NCBI RefSeq assembly: GCF_012910955.1
Contig: NZ_WTVQ01000002.1
Location: 124,001-188,000 of the forward strand
Direction of reading: 5' to 3'
Length of the DNA: 64,000 bases
Source of the DNA: Aromatoleum diolicum
Lineage (GTDB): Bacteria; Pseudomonadota; Gammaproteobacteria; Burkholderiales; Rhodocyclaceae
Below, in pieces: positions 31,848 through 42,052 of the stretch (its first letter is position 1; each line of letters begins with the position of its first letter). Position numbers and translations under genes: made by a program. The notes beneath the pieces are model-generated. The model saw nothing but the letters and a program-made list of their open reading frames with translations, was not told the DNA's origin and ran no database searches.

Positions 31848-32927
31848 TCAGCGCCGCTCGACCCAGACCAGCATCCCCGCCGCCGCAATCAGGAACAGCA
31901 GGCTCGGCGTCAGCGCCGCGAGCGCCGGATTCCAGCTGTTGATGACGCCGAGGTTGGAAAACAAGCCGTTGAGCAAGTGGAAACCGACACCAAGCATCAC
32001 GCCCAGGAACACCTTGACGCTGACGCCGCCCATGCGTTCATGGGTCAGGGCGAAGGGCAGCGCAAGGGCGATCATCACCAGCGCGGCAAACGGATAGACC
32101 AGCTTCTTCCACAGCGCGATCTCGTAGCGGTCGGCGTTCTGCTGGTTCTCGCGCAGGTGACTGACGTACGCAAATAGCGTCGTCACCGACATCCGCTCCG
32201 GCACCACCATCAGCACACTGAGCACCTCGGGCGTCAGATCGGAATGCCACTCCAGTTCAGGCAACTCCACCACTTCGGTGCGATCGCCGAGAAAACGCGT
32301 CTGCCGCACCCCGCTCAAGCGCCAGGCCTTCTGCCCCGCCTGATACCGCCCGCTCGCCGCATCGCTCACCGAGAGCAGGGCATGGCGATCGTCGAACTCG
32401 TAGATCCGCACCTTTTCCATGCTGCGGTCCGGCTGCACGGTCTGCACATTGACGAAGCGCGGACCATCCTTGACCCACAAGCCGGAACGCAGCTGGCTGG
32501 AAACTGTCGATTTCGTCGCCGTCAGACGCCACTGTTGCGCCGCCCGCTCGGCCGGGGGCGCAATGTATTCGCCGAACACGAAGGTCGCAACAACGAAGAT
32601 CACCCCGATCCCGGACAAGGTCCAGAGCATCTTGAGGGTCGACAGGCCCGCCGCCCGCATCACCGTGATCTCGGAATGCCGGGCAAGCGTGGTCAGCGCA
32701 TATAGCGTGCCGATCAATACCGCAACCGGCAGCAATTCATACACCCGCCCCGGCAGGATCATCGCGACATAGAGCAGCGCGTGGGGCAACTCGTAGCCGT
32801 CCTTGCCAACCGAATCGAGTTCGTTGATGAAATCGAAAAAGGCGAACAGGCCGAGAAAGGCGACTAAAACCATGATGGTCGAACTCACGATCTCGCGCGC
32901 GAGATAGCGCGTCAGCACCCGCATCAT
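31848..32927 (-). CDS. lptG: LptG, lipopolysaccharide export permease
   Basis: 359 residues with six membrane helices split around a large periplasmic beta-jellyroll. Landmarks are the N-terminal MRVLTRYLAREIVSSTIMVL, SEITVMRAAGLSTLKMLWTL, GLWVKDGPRFVNVQTVQPDR, NADRYEIALWKKLVYPFAAL, and LLNGLFSNLGVINSWNPALA. With LptF and ATPase LptB it extracts LPS from the inner membrane. Its ATG overlaps the lptF stop as ATGA; a second ATG follows directly and either may be used. Confidence 0.95.
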   Translation of the reverse strand: MMRVLTRYLAREIVSSTIMVLVAFLGLFAFFDFINELDSVGKDGYELPHALLYVAMILPGRVYELLPVAVLIGTLYALTTLARHSEITVMRAAGLSTLKMLWTLSGIGVIFVVATFVFGEYIAPPAERAAQQWRLTATKSTVSSQLRSGLWVKDGPRFVNVQTVQPDRSMEKVRIYEFDDRHALLSVSDAASGRYQAGQKAWRLSGVRQTRFLGDRTEVVELPELEWHSDLTPEVLSVLMVVPERMSVTTLFAYVSHLRENQQNADRYEIALWKKLVYPFAALVMIALALPFALTHERMGGVSVKVFLGVMLGVGFHLLNGLFSNLGVINSWNPALAALTPSLLFLIAAAGMLVWVERR

Positions 32928-34003
32928 GCCCGTGCCCGCCAGAAAGGAGAGATCGCGAGGCGCGTGTAGAACATCAACGCCAGCAGCATGAGCACCACCA
33001 CATGCGGCAGCCACACCGCGAGTTCAAAACGCAGGCGCCCCTGCGACACCCAGGCCTGGAACACGCTGATCGCATTGCTATATACAAGGTAGGTCAGGAT
33101 CGCGAAGATCAGGTTGTTGGCCCGCCCTGCGCGTGGATTGACGAAGGACAGCGGAATCGCCATCAGCGCCAGCAACAGCGCGGCCACCGGCACACCGATT
33201 CGCCCGAGCAGTTCGCCAAGATTTCGCGCTGTTGGCGCCTTCAACAGATCGACGGTCGGGATGACGCGGGTGCGCGCCGACGGACTGGCCACCTGGCGCT
33301 CCTCGATCAACACCGAATAGCGCTCGAACTCCATCACGCGGTACTCGGGCGACCCGGGCTCGCCCTCATAGCGCCGCCCCTTTTCCAGCACCACGAAGCG
33401 GTCGCCGTTGCTATCGGTGTGCAAGGAGCCTTCCGCCGCGACGATCACACCGAGGCGACCGTTCTGTTCCGAGCTGACGAACACGTTGCGGACCTTGCCG
33501 TCCTCGCCCGCGCCCATCTCGACAAAAAACACCCGTTGCGCCCCGGCGGATTCGCGGAACACGCCGGGCGCCACGCGCGAAGCATCGTCGCGCGAATCCA
33601 GCCGCGCCTGAAACTCGGAACTTTTCAGATGCGCCCACGGCGCGAGGAACAATGTCACCGCCGCAATCGCCAGCACCATCGGCAGGGCAAATTGCAGCAC
33701 CGGGCGGATGAAGGCCGTCAGGGGCAGGCCGGAGGCGAACCACACCACCATCTCGGAATCGCGATACGAGCGCGACAAGGACAGCAGCACCGCGACGAAC
33801 AGGGTCAGAGACAGCACGATCGGCAATTCGGTCAGGGCGCCGAAGCCGATCAGCGCGAGCACTGCATCCGACGGCACGCGGCCGCCCGCAGCCTGGCCAA
33901 GCAGGCGGATCAGCACTGTGGTGATCAGAATGGCAAACAGCGCAACGAACACGCCGGCGGCCGACTGGGAGAATTCACGCCGGAGGGCGCGGCTGAAGAT
34001 CAT
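32924..34003 (-). CDS. lptF: LptF, lipopolysaccharide export permease
   Basis: 359 residues, the partner of LptG with the same six-helix plus jellyroll layout: MIFSRALRREFSQSAAGVFV, LTELPIVLSLTLFVAVLLSL, SYRDSEMVVWFASGLPLTAF, ESAGAQRVFFVEM, and PLSFVNPRAGRANNLIFAIL. I chose the ATG at 34003; the frame is open further upstream but that would add an unrelated Ser/Ala-rich tail reaching into pepA. It is divergent from pepA, the usual order in betaproteobacteria. Confidence 0.95.
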   Translation of the reverse strand: MIFSRALRREFSQSAAGVFVALFAILITTVLIRLLGQAAGGRVPSDAVLALIGFGALTELPIVLSLTLFVAVLLSLSRSYRDSEMVVWFASGLPLTAFIRPVLQFALPMVLAIAAVTLFLAPWAHLKSSEFQARLDSRDDASRVAPGVFRESAGAQRVFFVEMGAGEDGKVRNVFVSSEQNGRLGVIVAAEGSLHTDSNGDRFVVLEKGRRYEGEPGSPEYRVMEFERYSVLIEERQVASPSARTRVIPTVDLLKAPTARNLGELLGRIGVPVAALLLALMAIPLSFVNPRAGRANNLIFAILTYLVYSNAISVFQAWVSQGRLRFELAVWLPHVVVLMLLALMFYTRLAISPFWRARA

Positions 34004-34041
34004 CGCGCGAAAGATTCGATATACGTTGGGGGAAGTGGTTT

Positions 34042-34071
34042 TTGACGCATTTGCCGCGAACGGGCCATAAT
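34042..34071 (+). promoter_or_regulatory. Sigma-70-type promoter of pepA
   Basis: TTGACG (34042-34047), an 18-bp spacer, and CATAAT (34066-34071). Transcription would begin near 34078, about 35 bp before the pepA ATG. Confidence 0.5.
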
Positions 34072-34112
34072 CAGCGGCAATCGAAACGAGGCGTCTTATA
34101 AAGGAACTGCGC

Positions 34113-35612
34113 GTGGAATTTACCATAAAGACCGGGGCCCCGGAAAAACTCAAGACCGGCAGCCTGGTTGTCGGCGCCTTCGCCGACGGCAAGCTCACCG
34201 AAGCCGCCGCCGCGCTCGACAAGGCTTCCAAAGGCAAACTCGCCGCCATCCTCGGTCGCGGCGACCTCGACGACAAGGCCGGTGCGCTGCTCACGCTGCA
34301 CGACCTCCCCGGCTGCGCCAGCGAGCGGATCATTGTCGTCAGCCTCGGCAAAGAGGACGAATTCGGCGACCGCGCCTGGCGCGACGCCCTCGCGGCCACC
34401 GGCAAGGCGCTCGCTGCGGCCCCCTCGCACGACGCGGCGGTGTGTCTCGCCGACGTCGAAGTTCCCGGACACGACATCGATTGGGCGCTGCAACAACTGA
34501 CCCGCGCGATCGCGGACGGCGCCTACCGTTTCGACGCAACAAAATCGAAGAACAAGGACGAGAAGCGCCGCGGTGCACGCAAGGTCGTGCTGCTTACGCG
34601 CCACAAAGTCGCCGCGAACATGGAAACCTCGGTCAAGCGCGGCCAGGCGATTGCCGAAGGCATGGCGCTGGCGAAGGATCTCGGCAACCTTCCGGGTAAC
34701 ATCTGCACCCCGACTCACCTTGCGGAAACCGCGCAGGAACTCGGCAAGCAGTTCAAGCTCAAGGTCGAGGTCCTGGAGCGCGACGAGATGGAGAAGCTCG
34801 GCATGGGCTCGCTCCTCTCGGTCGCGCGCGGCTCGCATCAGCCACCCAAGTTCATCGTCATGCACTACAAAGGCGCCAAGGCCAAGGACAAGCCGGTCGT
34901 GCTGGTCGGCAAGGGCATCACCTTCGATACCGGCGGCATTTCGCTGAAGCCCGGCGCCGAAATGGACGAGATGAAGTTCGACATGTGCGGCGCGGCCAGC
35001 GTGCTCGGCACCTTCAAGGCGCTCGCGCGCATGGCGCTGCCGATCAACGTCGTCGGCATCGTCCCGACCACCGAGAACATGCCCGGCGGCGGCGCCACCA
35101 AGCCGGGTGACGTGGTCACCTCGATGAGCGGCCAGACCATCGAAATCCTCAACACCGATGCCGAAGGCCGCCTGATCCTGTGCGATGCGCTGACCTATGC
35201 CGAGCGCTTCAAGCCGGCCTGCGTCGTTGACATCGCGACGCTGACCGGCGCCTGCGTTGTCGCGCTGGGCAAGATTCCCAGCGGGTTGCTCGCCAATGAC
35301 GATGCGCTCGCACGCGAACTCATCGACTGCGGCACCACCTCCGGCGACCGCGCGTGGCAACTGCCGCTGTGGGACGAATACCAGGAACTGCTCAAGAGCA
35401 ATTTCGCCGACATGGGCAACATCGGCGGCCGCTACGCCGGCACCATCACCGCGGCCTGCTTCCTCGCGCGATTCACCAAGGCCTACAAGTGGGCGCACCT
35501 GGACATCGCCGGCACCGCATGGCTGTCGGGTGACGCCAAGGGCGCCACCGGCCGGCCGGTTCCGCTACTCAGCGAATTCCTGATCGCCCGCAGTCAGGAG
35601 GCGCAAAGCTGA
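34113..35612 (+). CDS. pepA: Leucyl aminopeptidase PepA
   Basis: A 499-residue M17 metallo-aminopeptidase. The C-terminal catalytic domain shows VGKGITFDTGGISLKPGAEM (metal and Lys ligands), DMCGAASVLGTF, and the family signature NTDAEGRL at 347-354. The N-terminal domain is the variable regulatory half. It cleaves N-terminal residues from peptides with two metal ions; in some bacteria it also binds DNA. It leads the pepA-holC unit. Confidence 0.96.
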   Translation: MEFTIKTGAPEKLKTGSLVVGAFADGKLTEAAAALDKASKGKLAAILGRGDLDDKAGALLTLHDLPGCASERIIVVSLGKEDEFGDRAWRDALAATGKALAAAPSHDAAVCLADVEVPGHDIDWALQQLTRAIADGAYRFDATKSKNKDEKRRGARKVVLLTRHKVAANMETSVKRGQAIAEGMALAKDLGNLPGNICTPTHLAETAQELGKQFKLKVEVLERDEMEKLGMGSLLSVARGSHQPPKFIVMHYKGAKAKDKPVVLVGKGITFDTGGISLKPGAEMDEMKFDMCGAASVLGTFKALARMALPINVVGIVPTTENMPGGGATKPGDVVTSMSGQTIEILNTDAEGRLILCDALTYAERFKPACVVDIATLTGACVVALGKIPSGLLANDDALARELIDCGTTSGDRAWQLPLWDEYQELLKSNFADMGNIGGRYAGTITAACFLARFTKAYKWAHLDIAGTAWLSGDAKGATGRPVPLLSEFLIARSQEAQS

Positions 35613-35629
35613 ACGCGAGGTCGAGCACC

Positions 35630-36067
35630 GTGCCGCGGGTGCAGTTCTATCACAACGCCGAAAACCCGCTTGCGCTGGCCTGTGAATTCGCGACGCGGGC
35701 CTTCGCCAGCGGCCGCAAGGTCGCGCTGCGGGTGCCCGACGCGGCCTCGGCACGTCAGCTCGACCAGATGCTGTGGAGCTTCGAGCAGCAGGCCTTTGTC
35801 CCCCACGTGATGGCGGGCTCCCCGCTGGCGGCGGAAACGCCCGTCATCATCGGCCGCGCCGACGCCCCGGCCGACTGGCCGCATGCGGAAATCCTGCTCA
35901 ACCTGGCCGACGACATCCCCGCGGGCTTCGAACGCTTCCGCATGCTGATCGAAATCATCGGCCAGAGCGAAGCACAGAAACTGCCTGCGCGCGCACGCTG
36001 GAAACACTACAAACAGCAGGATCTGCCCTTGCAGGCTTTTGACGCGGTACGCCGGGAGGCACTATGA
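35630..36067 (+). CDS. holC: DNA polymerase III chi subunit HolC
   Basis: 145 residues starting at a GTG (35630): VQFYHNAENPLALACEFATR, LDQMLWSFEQQAFVPHVMA, and PVIIGRADAPADWPHAEILL. GAGG lies 9 bp upstream. Chi links the clamp loader to single-strand binding protein. It follows pepA by 17 bp and overlaps the next gene by 4 bp (ATGA), in the order pepA-holC-x-valS found across betaproteobacteria. Confidence 0.92.
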   Translation: MPRVQFYHNAENPLALACEFATRAFASGRKVALRVPDAASARQLDQMLWSFEQQAFVPHVMAGSPLAAETPVIIGRADAPADWPHAEILLNLADDIPAGFERFRMLIEIIGQSEAQKLPARARWKHYKQQDLPLQAFDAVRREAL

Positions 36068-36558
36068 GCAACTGGTCACTGCCGCCACGTCTCGACCCCG
36101 ACGACGAACTCAGGGCCGCCGATCTGCTGCTCGGCAAGGCGGACGCGCTGCTGCGGCGGCACCGGGCGGCGGAGCCGCAGGCCCCCCTTCTGCCCGAACC
36201 GGAAGAATTCGTATCCCTCGAGGATGACGATCTGCCCGTACTGACCGAAGTCGTCGATCCATCCGAATGGGAGACTTCGTCCCAAGTCGCACAGATACCG
36301 CCGGCGCCGGCCGCCCCCACGACGCCGGTGCAGGTCAGCCAGCTCGCCGAGCAGCTCATCAGCCTGGACACCGAGATTTCCCGCGCGGTCGAAGCGTGGT
36401 TCGCAACCGAGTTGCCGCAACTGCTCTCGCGTGAAATGGACAAGCTTTCGTCGCGCCTGCAGGAAGAGGCCATCGCCCACCTGCGCGCCACGCTCCTGCC
36501 GACGCTGTCCGAACACATCTCGCGCAGCCTCGAAAAGCACGCCGACCTGCCACGCTGA
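36064..36558 (+). CDS. Conserved hypothetical protein between holC and valS
   Basis: 164 residues, translation-coupled to holC. The N terminus is LDPDDELRAADLLLGKADAL, the middle is acidic and Pro/Ala-rich (EDDDLPVLTEVVDPSEW, then QIPPAPAAPTTPV), and the C terminus is a helical segment LISLDTEISRAVEAWFATEL plus a heptad-like stretch ending SEHISRSLEKHADLPR. No catalytic motif. Position suggests a role near replication or simply a lineage-conserved neighbour. Function unknown. Confidence 0.72.
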   Translation: MSNWSLPPRLDPDDELRAADLLLGKADALLRRHRAAEPQAPLLPEPEEFVSLEDDDLPVLTEVVDPSEWETSSQVAQIPPAPAAPTTPVQVSQLAEQLISLDTEISRAVEAWFATELPQLLSREMDKLSSRLQEEAIAHLRATLLPTLSEHISRSLEKHADLPR

Positions 36559-36635
36559 GTCCCGCCTGCCGGGATGCGGCGCTCGCGGCCGCGTGAGCGC
36601 AACCGAGCGGCACCGGGCAGCGGCCGTGCATCCGT

Positions 36636-36641
36636 TATAAT
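36636..36641 (+). promoter_or_regulatory. -10 element of a possible valS promoter
   Basis: A perfect TATAAT lies 33 bp before the valS ATG, in the 115-bp gap after the hypothetical gene. No good -35 is visible, so the promoter is tentative. Confidence 0.4.
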
Positions 36642-36673
36642 CCGCCCTTTGCCTTCACGCCCCCGAGCACACC

Positions 36674-39520
36674 ATGGAACTGGCCAAGAGTTTTGAGCCG
36701 GCGGAGATCGAATCCCGCTGGTATCCGGAATGGGAATCCCGCGGTCGCTTCGACGCCGGACTGGACAAGTCCAACCCTGACGCGTTCTGCATCCTGCTGC
36801 CGCCGCCCAATGTCACCGGCACGCTGCACATGGGCCACGGTTTCAACCAGACGATCATGGACGCGCTCACCCGCTACCACCGCATGCGCGGCTTCAACAC
36901 GCTGTGGCAGCCGGGCACGGACCACGCCGGCATCGCCACGCAGATCGTGGTCGAACGCCAGCTCGACGCCAAGGGCATCTCGCGCCACGACCTCGGACGC
37001 GAGAAGTTTCTCGAGAAAGTCTGGGAGTGGAAGGAATACTCGGGCGGCACGATCACGCGCCAGATGCGCCGCATGGGCACCTCGCCGGACTGGAAGCGCG
37101 AGCGCTTCACGATGGACGCCGGGCTGTCCAAGACGGTCACCGAAACCTTCGTGCGCCTGTACAACGAAGGCCTGATCTACCGCGGCAAGCGCCTCGTGAA
37201 CTGGGATCCCAAGCTCGGCACCGCGGTGTCCGACCTCGAAGTGGTGTCTGAAGAGGAAGACGGTTTCCTGTGGCACATCACCTACCCGTTCTCCGACGGC
37301 CCGATTGGCGATCTCATGGGCCTCACCGTCGCGACGACGCGTCCCGAGACCATGCTCGGCGACGTCGCGGTGATGGTGCATCCGGAAGACGAACGCTACG
37401 CGCACGTGATCGGCAAGACTGTCCGCCTGCCGCTGTGCGACCGCGACATCCCGATCATCGCCGACGACTATGTCGATCGCGAGTTCGGCACCGGCTGCGT
37501 CAAGGTCACTCCCGCGCATGACTTCAACGACTACGCGGTGGGCCTGCGCCATGGTCTGCCGATGATCAGCATCCTGCGCCTCGACGCCCACGTCAGCGAC
37601 GATGCGCCGGAAAAATACCGCGGCATGGACCGCTTCGCCGCGCGTGAAGTCATCGTGCAGGACCTCGAGGCGCTCGGACTGCTCGCCGGCATCAAGCCGC
37701 ACAAGCTGATGGTGCCGCGCGGTGACCGGACCAGTGCGGTCATCGAGCCGATGCTCACCGACCAGTGGTTTGTCGCCATGACCAAATCCGGTGCGGACGG
37801 CAAGAGCATCACCGCGAAGGCGCTCGAATGCGTCGCGTCGGGTGAGATCCGCTTCTACCCGGAAAACTGGGTCAACACCTACAACCAGTGGCTCAACAAC
37901 ATCCAGGACTGGTGCATCTCGCGCCAGCTGTGGTGGGGCCACCAGATTCCGGCGTGGTACGCGGACGAAGGCACCGAGCAGCGCGTGTGGGTCGCGCACG
38001 ACGAAACGGAGGCGCAGGCACTCGCCACGAAGGACGGCTACACGGGCAAGCTGCGCCGGGACGAGGACGTGCTCGACACCTGGTATTCGTCGGCGCTGTG
38101 GCCGTTCTCGACGCTCGACTGGACGCCGGAATGGCCGGAGAAGTCGAACGACGCGCTCGACCTCTACCTGCCCTCCAGCGTGCTCGTCACCGGCTTCGAC
38201 ATCATTTTCTTCTGGGTCGCGCGCATGGTGATGATGACCAAGCACATCACCGGCAAGATCCCGTTCCGCGACGTCTACGTGCATGGCCTGATCCGCGACG
38301 CGGAAGGCCAGAAGATGTCGAAGTCGAAGGGCAACGTGCTCGACCCGATCGACCTGATCGACGGCATCTCGGTCGAAGAACTCGTCAAGAAGCGCACTTT
38401 CGGGCTGATGAACCCAAAGCAGGCGCAGAGCATCGAGAAGAAGACCCGCAAGGAATTCCCTGAAGGCATCGCCGCATTCGGCACCGACGCGCTGCGCTTC
38501 ACCTTTGCGTCGCTGGCGACGCCGGGGCGTGACATCAAGTTCGATCTGTCGCGTTGCGAAGGCTACCGCAACTTCTGCAACAAGCTGTGGAACGCCACCC
38601 GCTTCGTACTGATGAACTGCGAAGGTCACGATTGCGGCATCGACGTCACCGCCGGCAGCGCCGCGTGCAACAGCGCGAATCTCGACTTCTCGTTCGCCGA
38701 CCGCTGGATCGTCTCGCAACTGCAGCGCACCGAGGCCGACGTCGCCGGGCACTTCAAGGAATATCGCTTCGACCTCGTCGCGAAATCGATCTACGAATTC
38801 GTCTGGGACGAATATTGCGACTGGTATCTGGAACTCGCGAAGGTGCAGATCCAGAACGGTAGCGCAGCCCAGCAGCGCGCCACGCGCCGCACGCTGCTGC
38901 GCGTCCTGGAAACGGTACTGCGCCTCGCGCATCCACTGATCCCGTTCATCACCGAAGAGCTGTGGCAGACCGTCGCCCCGCTCGCCGGTCGCAAGGACGC
39001 CGACAGTCTCATGCTGGCCCGCTATCCGCAGGCCGACCTCGGCCGCATCGACGCTGCGAGCGAAGCGAAGATCGCCGAACTGAAGGCCATCGTCGGTACC
39101 TGCCGCAACCTGCGCAGCGAAATGAACATCTCGCCGGCGCAACGCATGCCGCTTGTCGCCTGCGGCGATTCGGCCACGCTCAACGTCTACGCGCCGTATC
39201 TGGCCGGTCTGGCGCGTCTGTCCGGCGTCGAGATCGTCGATGAGATCGGCACCGACGAACTGGCACCGGTCGCCATCGCCGGTTCGTTCAAAGTGATGCT
39301 GCGGGTTGAAATCGACATCGCCGCGGAGCGCGAACGGGTATCGAAGGAAATCGCGCGCCTCGAAGGCGAGATCACCAAAGCCGAAAGCAAGCTGGGTAAC
39401 GCGAGCTTCGTCGAGCGTGCCCCGGCCGCAGTTGTGCAACAGGAGCGCGAGCGCCTTGCCGGCTTCGCTGCGACGCTGGACAAGCTGCGCCCGCAGCTGG
39501 AGAAATTCTCCGGTCGCTGA
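36674..39520 (+). CDS. valS: Valyl-tRNA synthetase
   Basis: A 948-residue class Ia synthetase. The HIGH-type motif is in [19 protein letters not shown] (HMGH about 52-55), the editing domain includes [20 protein letters not shown], and KMSKS is at about 547-551 in [19 protein letters not shown]. The C terminus is a coiled-coil arm ([20 protein letters not shown]). It charges tRNA-Val and edits Thr. A strong terminator follows at 39537. Confidence 0.98.
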   Translation: MELAKSFEPAEIESRWYPEWESRGRFDAGLDKSNPDAFCILLPPPNVTGTLHMGHGFNQTIMDALTRYHRMRGFNTLWQPGTDHAGIATQIVVERQLDAKGISRHDLGREKFLEKVWEWKEYSGGTITRQMRRMGTSPDWKRERFTMDAGLSKTVTETFVRLYNEGLIYRGKRLVNWDPKLGTAVSDLEVVSEEEDGFLWHITYPFSDGPIGDLMGLTVATTRPETMLGDVAVMVHPEDERYAHVIGKTVRLPLCDRDIPIIADDYVDREFGTGCVKVTPAHDFNDYAVGLRHGLPMISILRLDAHVSDDAPEKYRGMDRFAAREVIVQDLEALGLLAGIKPHKLMVPRGDRTSAVIEPMLTDQWFVAMTKSGADGKSITAKALECVASGEIRFYPENWVNTYNQWLNNIQDWCISRQLWWGHQIPAWYADEGTEQRVWVAHDETEAQALATKDGYTGKLRRDEDVLDTWYSSALWPFSTLDWTPEWPEKSNDALDLYLPSSVLVTGFDIIFFWVARMVMMTKHITGKIPFRDVYVHGLIRDAEGQKMSKSKGNVLDPIDLIDGISVEELVKKRTFGLMNPKQAQSIEKKTRKEFPEGIAAFGTDALRFTFASLATPGRDIKFDLSRCEGYRNFCNKLWNATRFVLMNCEGHDCGIDVTAGSAACNSANLDFSFADRWIVSQLQRTEADVAGHFKEYRFDLVAKSIYEFVWDEYCDWYLELAKVQIQNGSAAQQRATRRTLLRVLETVLRLAHPLIPFITEELWQTVAPLAGRKDADSLMLARYPQADLGRIDAASEAKIAELKAIVGTCRNLRSEMNISPAQRMPLVACGDSATLNVYAPYLAGLARLSGVEIVDEIGTDELAPVAIAGSFKVMLRVEIDIAAERERVSKEIARLEGEITKAESKLGNASFVERAPAAVVQQERERLAGFAATLDKLRPQLEKFSGR

Positions 39521-39536
39521 TCTGCATCGCCAGCTG

Positions 39537-39575
39537 AAAAGGGGCCGCCCGCTTCGTCGGGTGGCCCCTTTTTTC
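39537..39575 (+). terminator. Rho-independent terminator after valS
   Basis: The stem AAAAGGGGCC-GCCCG pairs with CGGGT-GGCCCCTTTT around a short loop and runs into a T-tract. It ends valS transcription; the A-rich left flank may also serve the opposing tusA-like gene. Confidence 0.9.
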
Positions 39576-39595
39576 ATGTACTGAACGTCCCGGTC

Positions 39596-39826
39596 CTACT
39601 TGCGGCGCAGGAAGAACTCGAATGCCTTGTCGACCGTCTCGCCCTGCCCGATCAGATCATTGCCGGTCTGTCTCGCAAACGCCTGAAAATCCTTCACCGA
39701 CCCCGGATCCGTCGCCAGCACCCGCAGCACCTGGCCCACGCTCATTTCGGCGAGCATCTTCTTCGCACGCAGAATGGGCAACGGACAGTTGAGCCCGCGC
39801 GCATCGACTTCCTTGTCAAACTCCAT
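39596..39826 (-). CDS. TusA/SirA-family sulfur-carrier protein
   Basis: A 76-residue protein with the TusA signature VDARGLNCPLPILRAKKML, where the Cys of CPxP is the persulfide carrier, and ATDPGSVKDFQAFARQTGND further on. I chose the ATG at 39826. TusA relatives pass sulfur to tRNA thiolation, molybdenum-cofactor synthesis or sulfur oxidation. With moaC and a tungstopterin enzyme in the same window a cofactor role is conceivable, but the gene itself gives no proof. Confidence 0.88.
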   Translation of the reverse strand: MEFDKEVDARGLNCPLPILRAKKMLAEMSVGQVLRVLATDPGSVKDFQAFARQTGNDLIGQGETVDKAFEFFLRRK

Positions 39827-39899
39827 CACCCACAACCCCCGCTAACAGTTCGCGCAATTCTACCCTACAGCCATATTGAACCTGTGCGCGGAACTGGCG

Positions 39900-41348
39900 T
39901 TACTCCTCCCGCCCGGTGCGGCGTTGCTCCGCCCGACGCTCGCGCTCCCTTTCCTTGAGTTCGCGCATGCGTGCATCCACGGCCGACAGATCGTAGAAAT
40001 CACCGTCACCAGCGCGACGCGCAAGTTCCAGTTGCTCAATGGCAGCCGGCACCGCCCCGCGCAGCACATAGACTTCTGCCTGCGCACGGTGCTCCGCGGT
40101 ACGCCGCCCCTGCGCCGCCTCCGAACGTGCGACAAAGGCCCACAAGCGCGGATCCTCGCTGCGACCCTGCAACGCGGCGCGCGCCAGCCCGGCCGCCTCG
40201 CGTGCGCGCCCGGCCTGCAGCATCGCATCGATCAGGGCATAACGCACGGCACGACTATCCGCAAAGCGCTTCTCGGCGGCCTCGAGAACCTTCACCGCGC
40301 CCGCCGGATCGCGGGCAGCCAAGCGCAGTTCCGCCGCCACGATTTCGAGGAAGGTCGACGGCGGTGTGTCACGCCGCAGCAACGTCAGCGTCTTTTCCGC
40401 GTCATCGAGCCGTCCCGCCGCCAGCAGCGCCCGCACCAGGCCATAACGCACCGCAGTATCGGCTCCTGCCTTCGCGACCGACGCCTCGAAGTCCCGCACC
40501 GCATCGAGCGGCTGCGCCGCCGACACGCGGAGCTTCGCACGCACGAATCCGAAATCGGGCGAATCCGGAACCTGACGGTACCGCATCTGCCCCACCCGGT
40601 TCTCCATGTCGGCGATCCGCTCGCCCGTCAGCGGGTGAGTACGCAAGTAACTTGGCGCGTTGTTCTCGTACAGGCGGCTCGCACGCTGCAGACGCTCGAA
40701 GAATCCGGGCATGCCACGCACGTCGAATCCGGCACCCTCAAGTTTTTGCAGCCCTATGCGATCCGCCTCGCGCTCGAAGTCGCGCGTATAGCCCAACTGT
40801 GCCTGAATTGCCCCGGCTTGCCCCGCCGCCAGCGCCGCCTCGCTGATCTGGGAGTTACTGCGCGCCGCCAGCACCGCTACCAGCAGCGACGCGAGCATGA
40901 CCATGCTGGTCTGGCTTTGCTTGCCGAACATCTGTGCGATGTGCCGCTGCGTGACGTGCGCGATCTCGTGACCCAGCACCGACGCCAGTTCGGATTCCGA
41001 TTCGGCCGCCAGAATCAGGCCGGTATGCAAGCCGATATACCCGCCGGGCAGGGCGAACGCATTCAGCGTGCCATCACGAATCACGAAGAAATTGAAATCC
41101 TGTGGCGGCGCATTACCGGCGGTGACCAGGCGCTGTCCCAGACGATTGACGTAATCCTCGATTTCGGGATCGTCAAAATACGCCGGGTCGCGCCAGCGAA
41201 TGTCGCGCATGATCGATTCGCCCAGGCGGCGCTCGGCCAGCGGGGACAATTCCGACGCTGCCACGTCGCCCAGGTCCGGCAGGTCCGCCGCATTGAGGCG
41301 CGGCACCAGCGCAACGCACAGCAGCAGGATAAAAAGTCGTTTCATCAT
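39900..41348 (-). CDS. bepA: Periplasmic M48 metalloprotease, BepA-like, with TPR repeats
   Basis: 482 residues with a signal peptide (MMKRLFILLLCVALVPRLNA), an M48 zinc protease domain with HEIAH at 127-131 and the third-ligand region GFDVRGMPGFFERLQRASRL, and a C-terminal set of tetratricopeptide-like helices (DAEKTLTLLRRDTPPSTFLE, AVKVLEAAEKRFADSRAVRY). BepA maintains outer-membrane protein assembly with BAM and LptD. The very end is Arg/Glu-rich (ELKERERERRAEQRRTG). It is divergent from moaC. Confidence 0.9.
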   Translation of the reverse strand: MMKRLFILLLCVALVPRLNAADLPDLGDVAASELSPLAERRLGESIMRDIRWRDPAYFDDPEIEDYVNRLGQRLVTAGNAPPQDFNFFVIRDGTLNAFALPGGYIGLHTGLILAAESESELASVLGHEIAHVTQRHIAQMFGKQSQTSMVMLASLLVAVLAARSNSQISEAALAAGQAGAIQAQLGYTRDFEREADRIGLQKLEGAGFDVRGMPGFFERLQRASRLYENNAPSYLRTHPLTGERIADMENRVGQMRYRQVPDSPDFGFVRAKLRVSAAQPLDAVRDFEASVAKAGADTAVRYGLVRALLAAGRLDDAEKTLTLLRRDTPPSTFLEIVAAELRLAARDPAGAVKVLEAAEKRFADSRAVRYALIDAMLQAGRAREAAGLARAALQGRSEDPRLWAFVARSEAAQGRRTAEHRAQAEVYVLRGAVPAAIEQLELARRAGDGDFYDLSAVDARMRELKERERERRAEQRRTGREE

Positions 41349-41428
41349 CGGGTGCTATGATACCGGTCCAATCGCAAGCGTTCCGCACGGAATGTATCGC
41401 TGTGTAGCCTGATCGCGTCCACAAGCCC

Positions 41429-41926
41429 ATGACCCAGCCCACCAACGCCCAATCACTCACCCACTTCGACGCTCACGGCCAGGCCCATATGGTCGATGTC
41501 GGCGACAAGAGCGAAACCCGGCGCGTTGCCGTCGCAGGGGGCCGCATCTCGATGAAGCCCGAGACCTTCGCCATGGTCAGGGCCGGCAATGCCAAGAAAG
41601 GTGATGTGCTCGGCATCGCACGCATCGCGGCAATCCAGGCAGCCAAGCGCACCAGCGACCTTATTCCCCTGTGCCATCCGATCCCGCTGACCCGGGTCGC
41701 CGTCGAATTTTCGCTCGACGAAGCGCAGAGCAGCATCACCTGCACTGTCACCGCCGAAACGGTCGGTCGCACCGGCGTCGAAATGGAAGCCCTGACCGCC
41801 GTCAACGTCGCCCTGCTCACCATCTACGACATGTGCAAAGCCGTGGACCGCGGCATGCGCATGGATGGCATCCAGCTGATGGAAAAGCTTGGCGGGAAGT
41901 CGGGACACTGGGTCGCGGGACAATAG
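41429..41926 (+). CDS. moaC: MoaC, cyclic pyranopterin monophosphate synthase
   Basis: 165 residues with [40 protein letters not shown] (family signature), [20 protein letters not shown] and [20 protein letters not shown]. It completes the first step of molybdopterin synthesis, needed for molybdenum and tungsten enzymes, including the aldehyde oxidoreductase encoded 9 kb away. It is monocistronic here. Confidence 0.96.
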   Translation: MTQPTNAQSLTHFDAHGQAHMVDVGDKSETRRVAVAGGRISMKPETFAMVRAGNAKKGDVLGIARIAAIQAAKRTSDLIPLCHPIPLTRVAVEFSLDEAQSSITCTVTAETVGRTGVEMEALTAVNVALLTIYDMCKAVDRGMRMDGIQLMEKLGGKSGHWVAGQ

Positions 41927-42052
41927 CCCGCACTTCGGCAGACGTTGCCGGAAAATGTGAAAGTCGCGCGTCGCGGTCGAGATTCGCGATGACGCCGTTC
42001 CACTGAAGGGGTTTTTCTTGCGGCGAAGCGCCCGCCGGAACGATGCCCCGGC

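Noticed and set aside
36635-39577. 980-residue open frame opposite valS
   Set aside because: It is the antisense of valS, kept open by high GC content; valS has all class Ia synthetase motifs.
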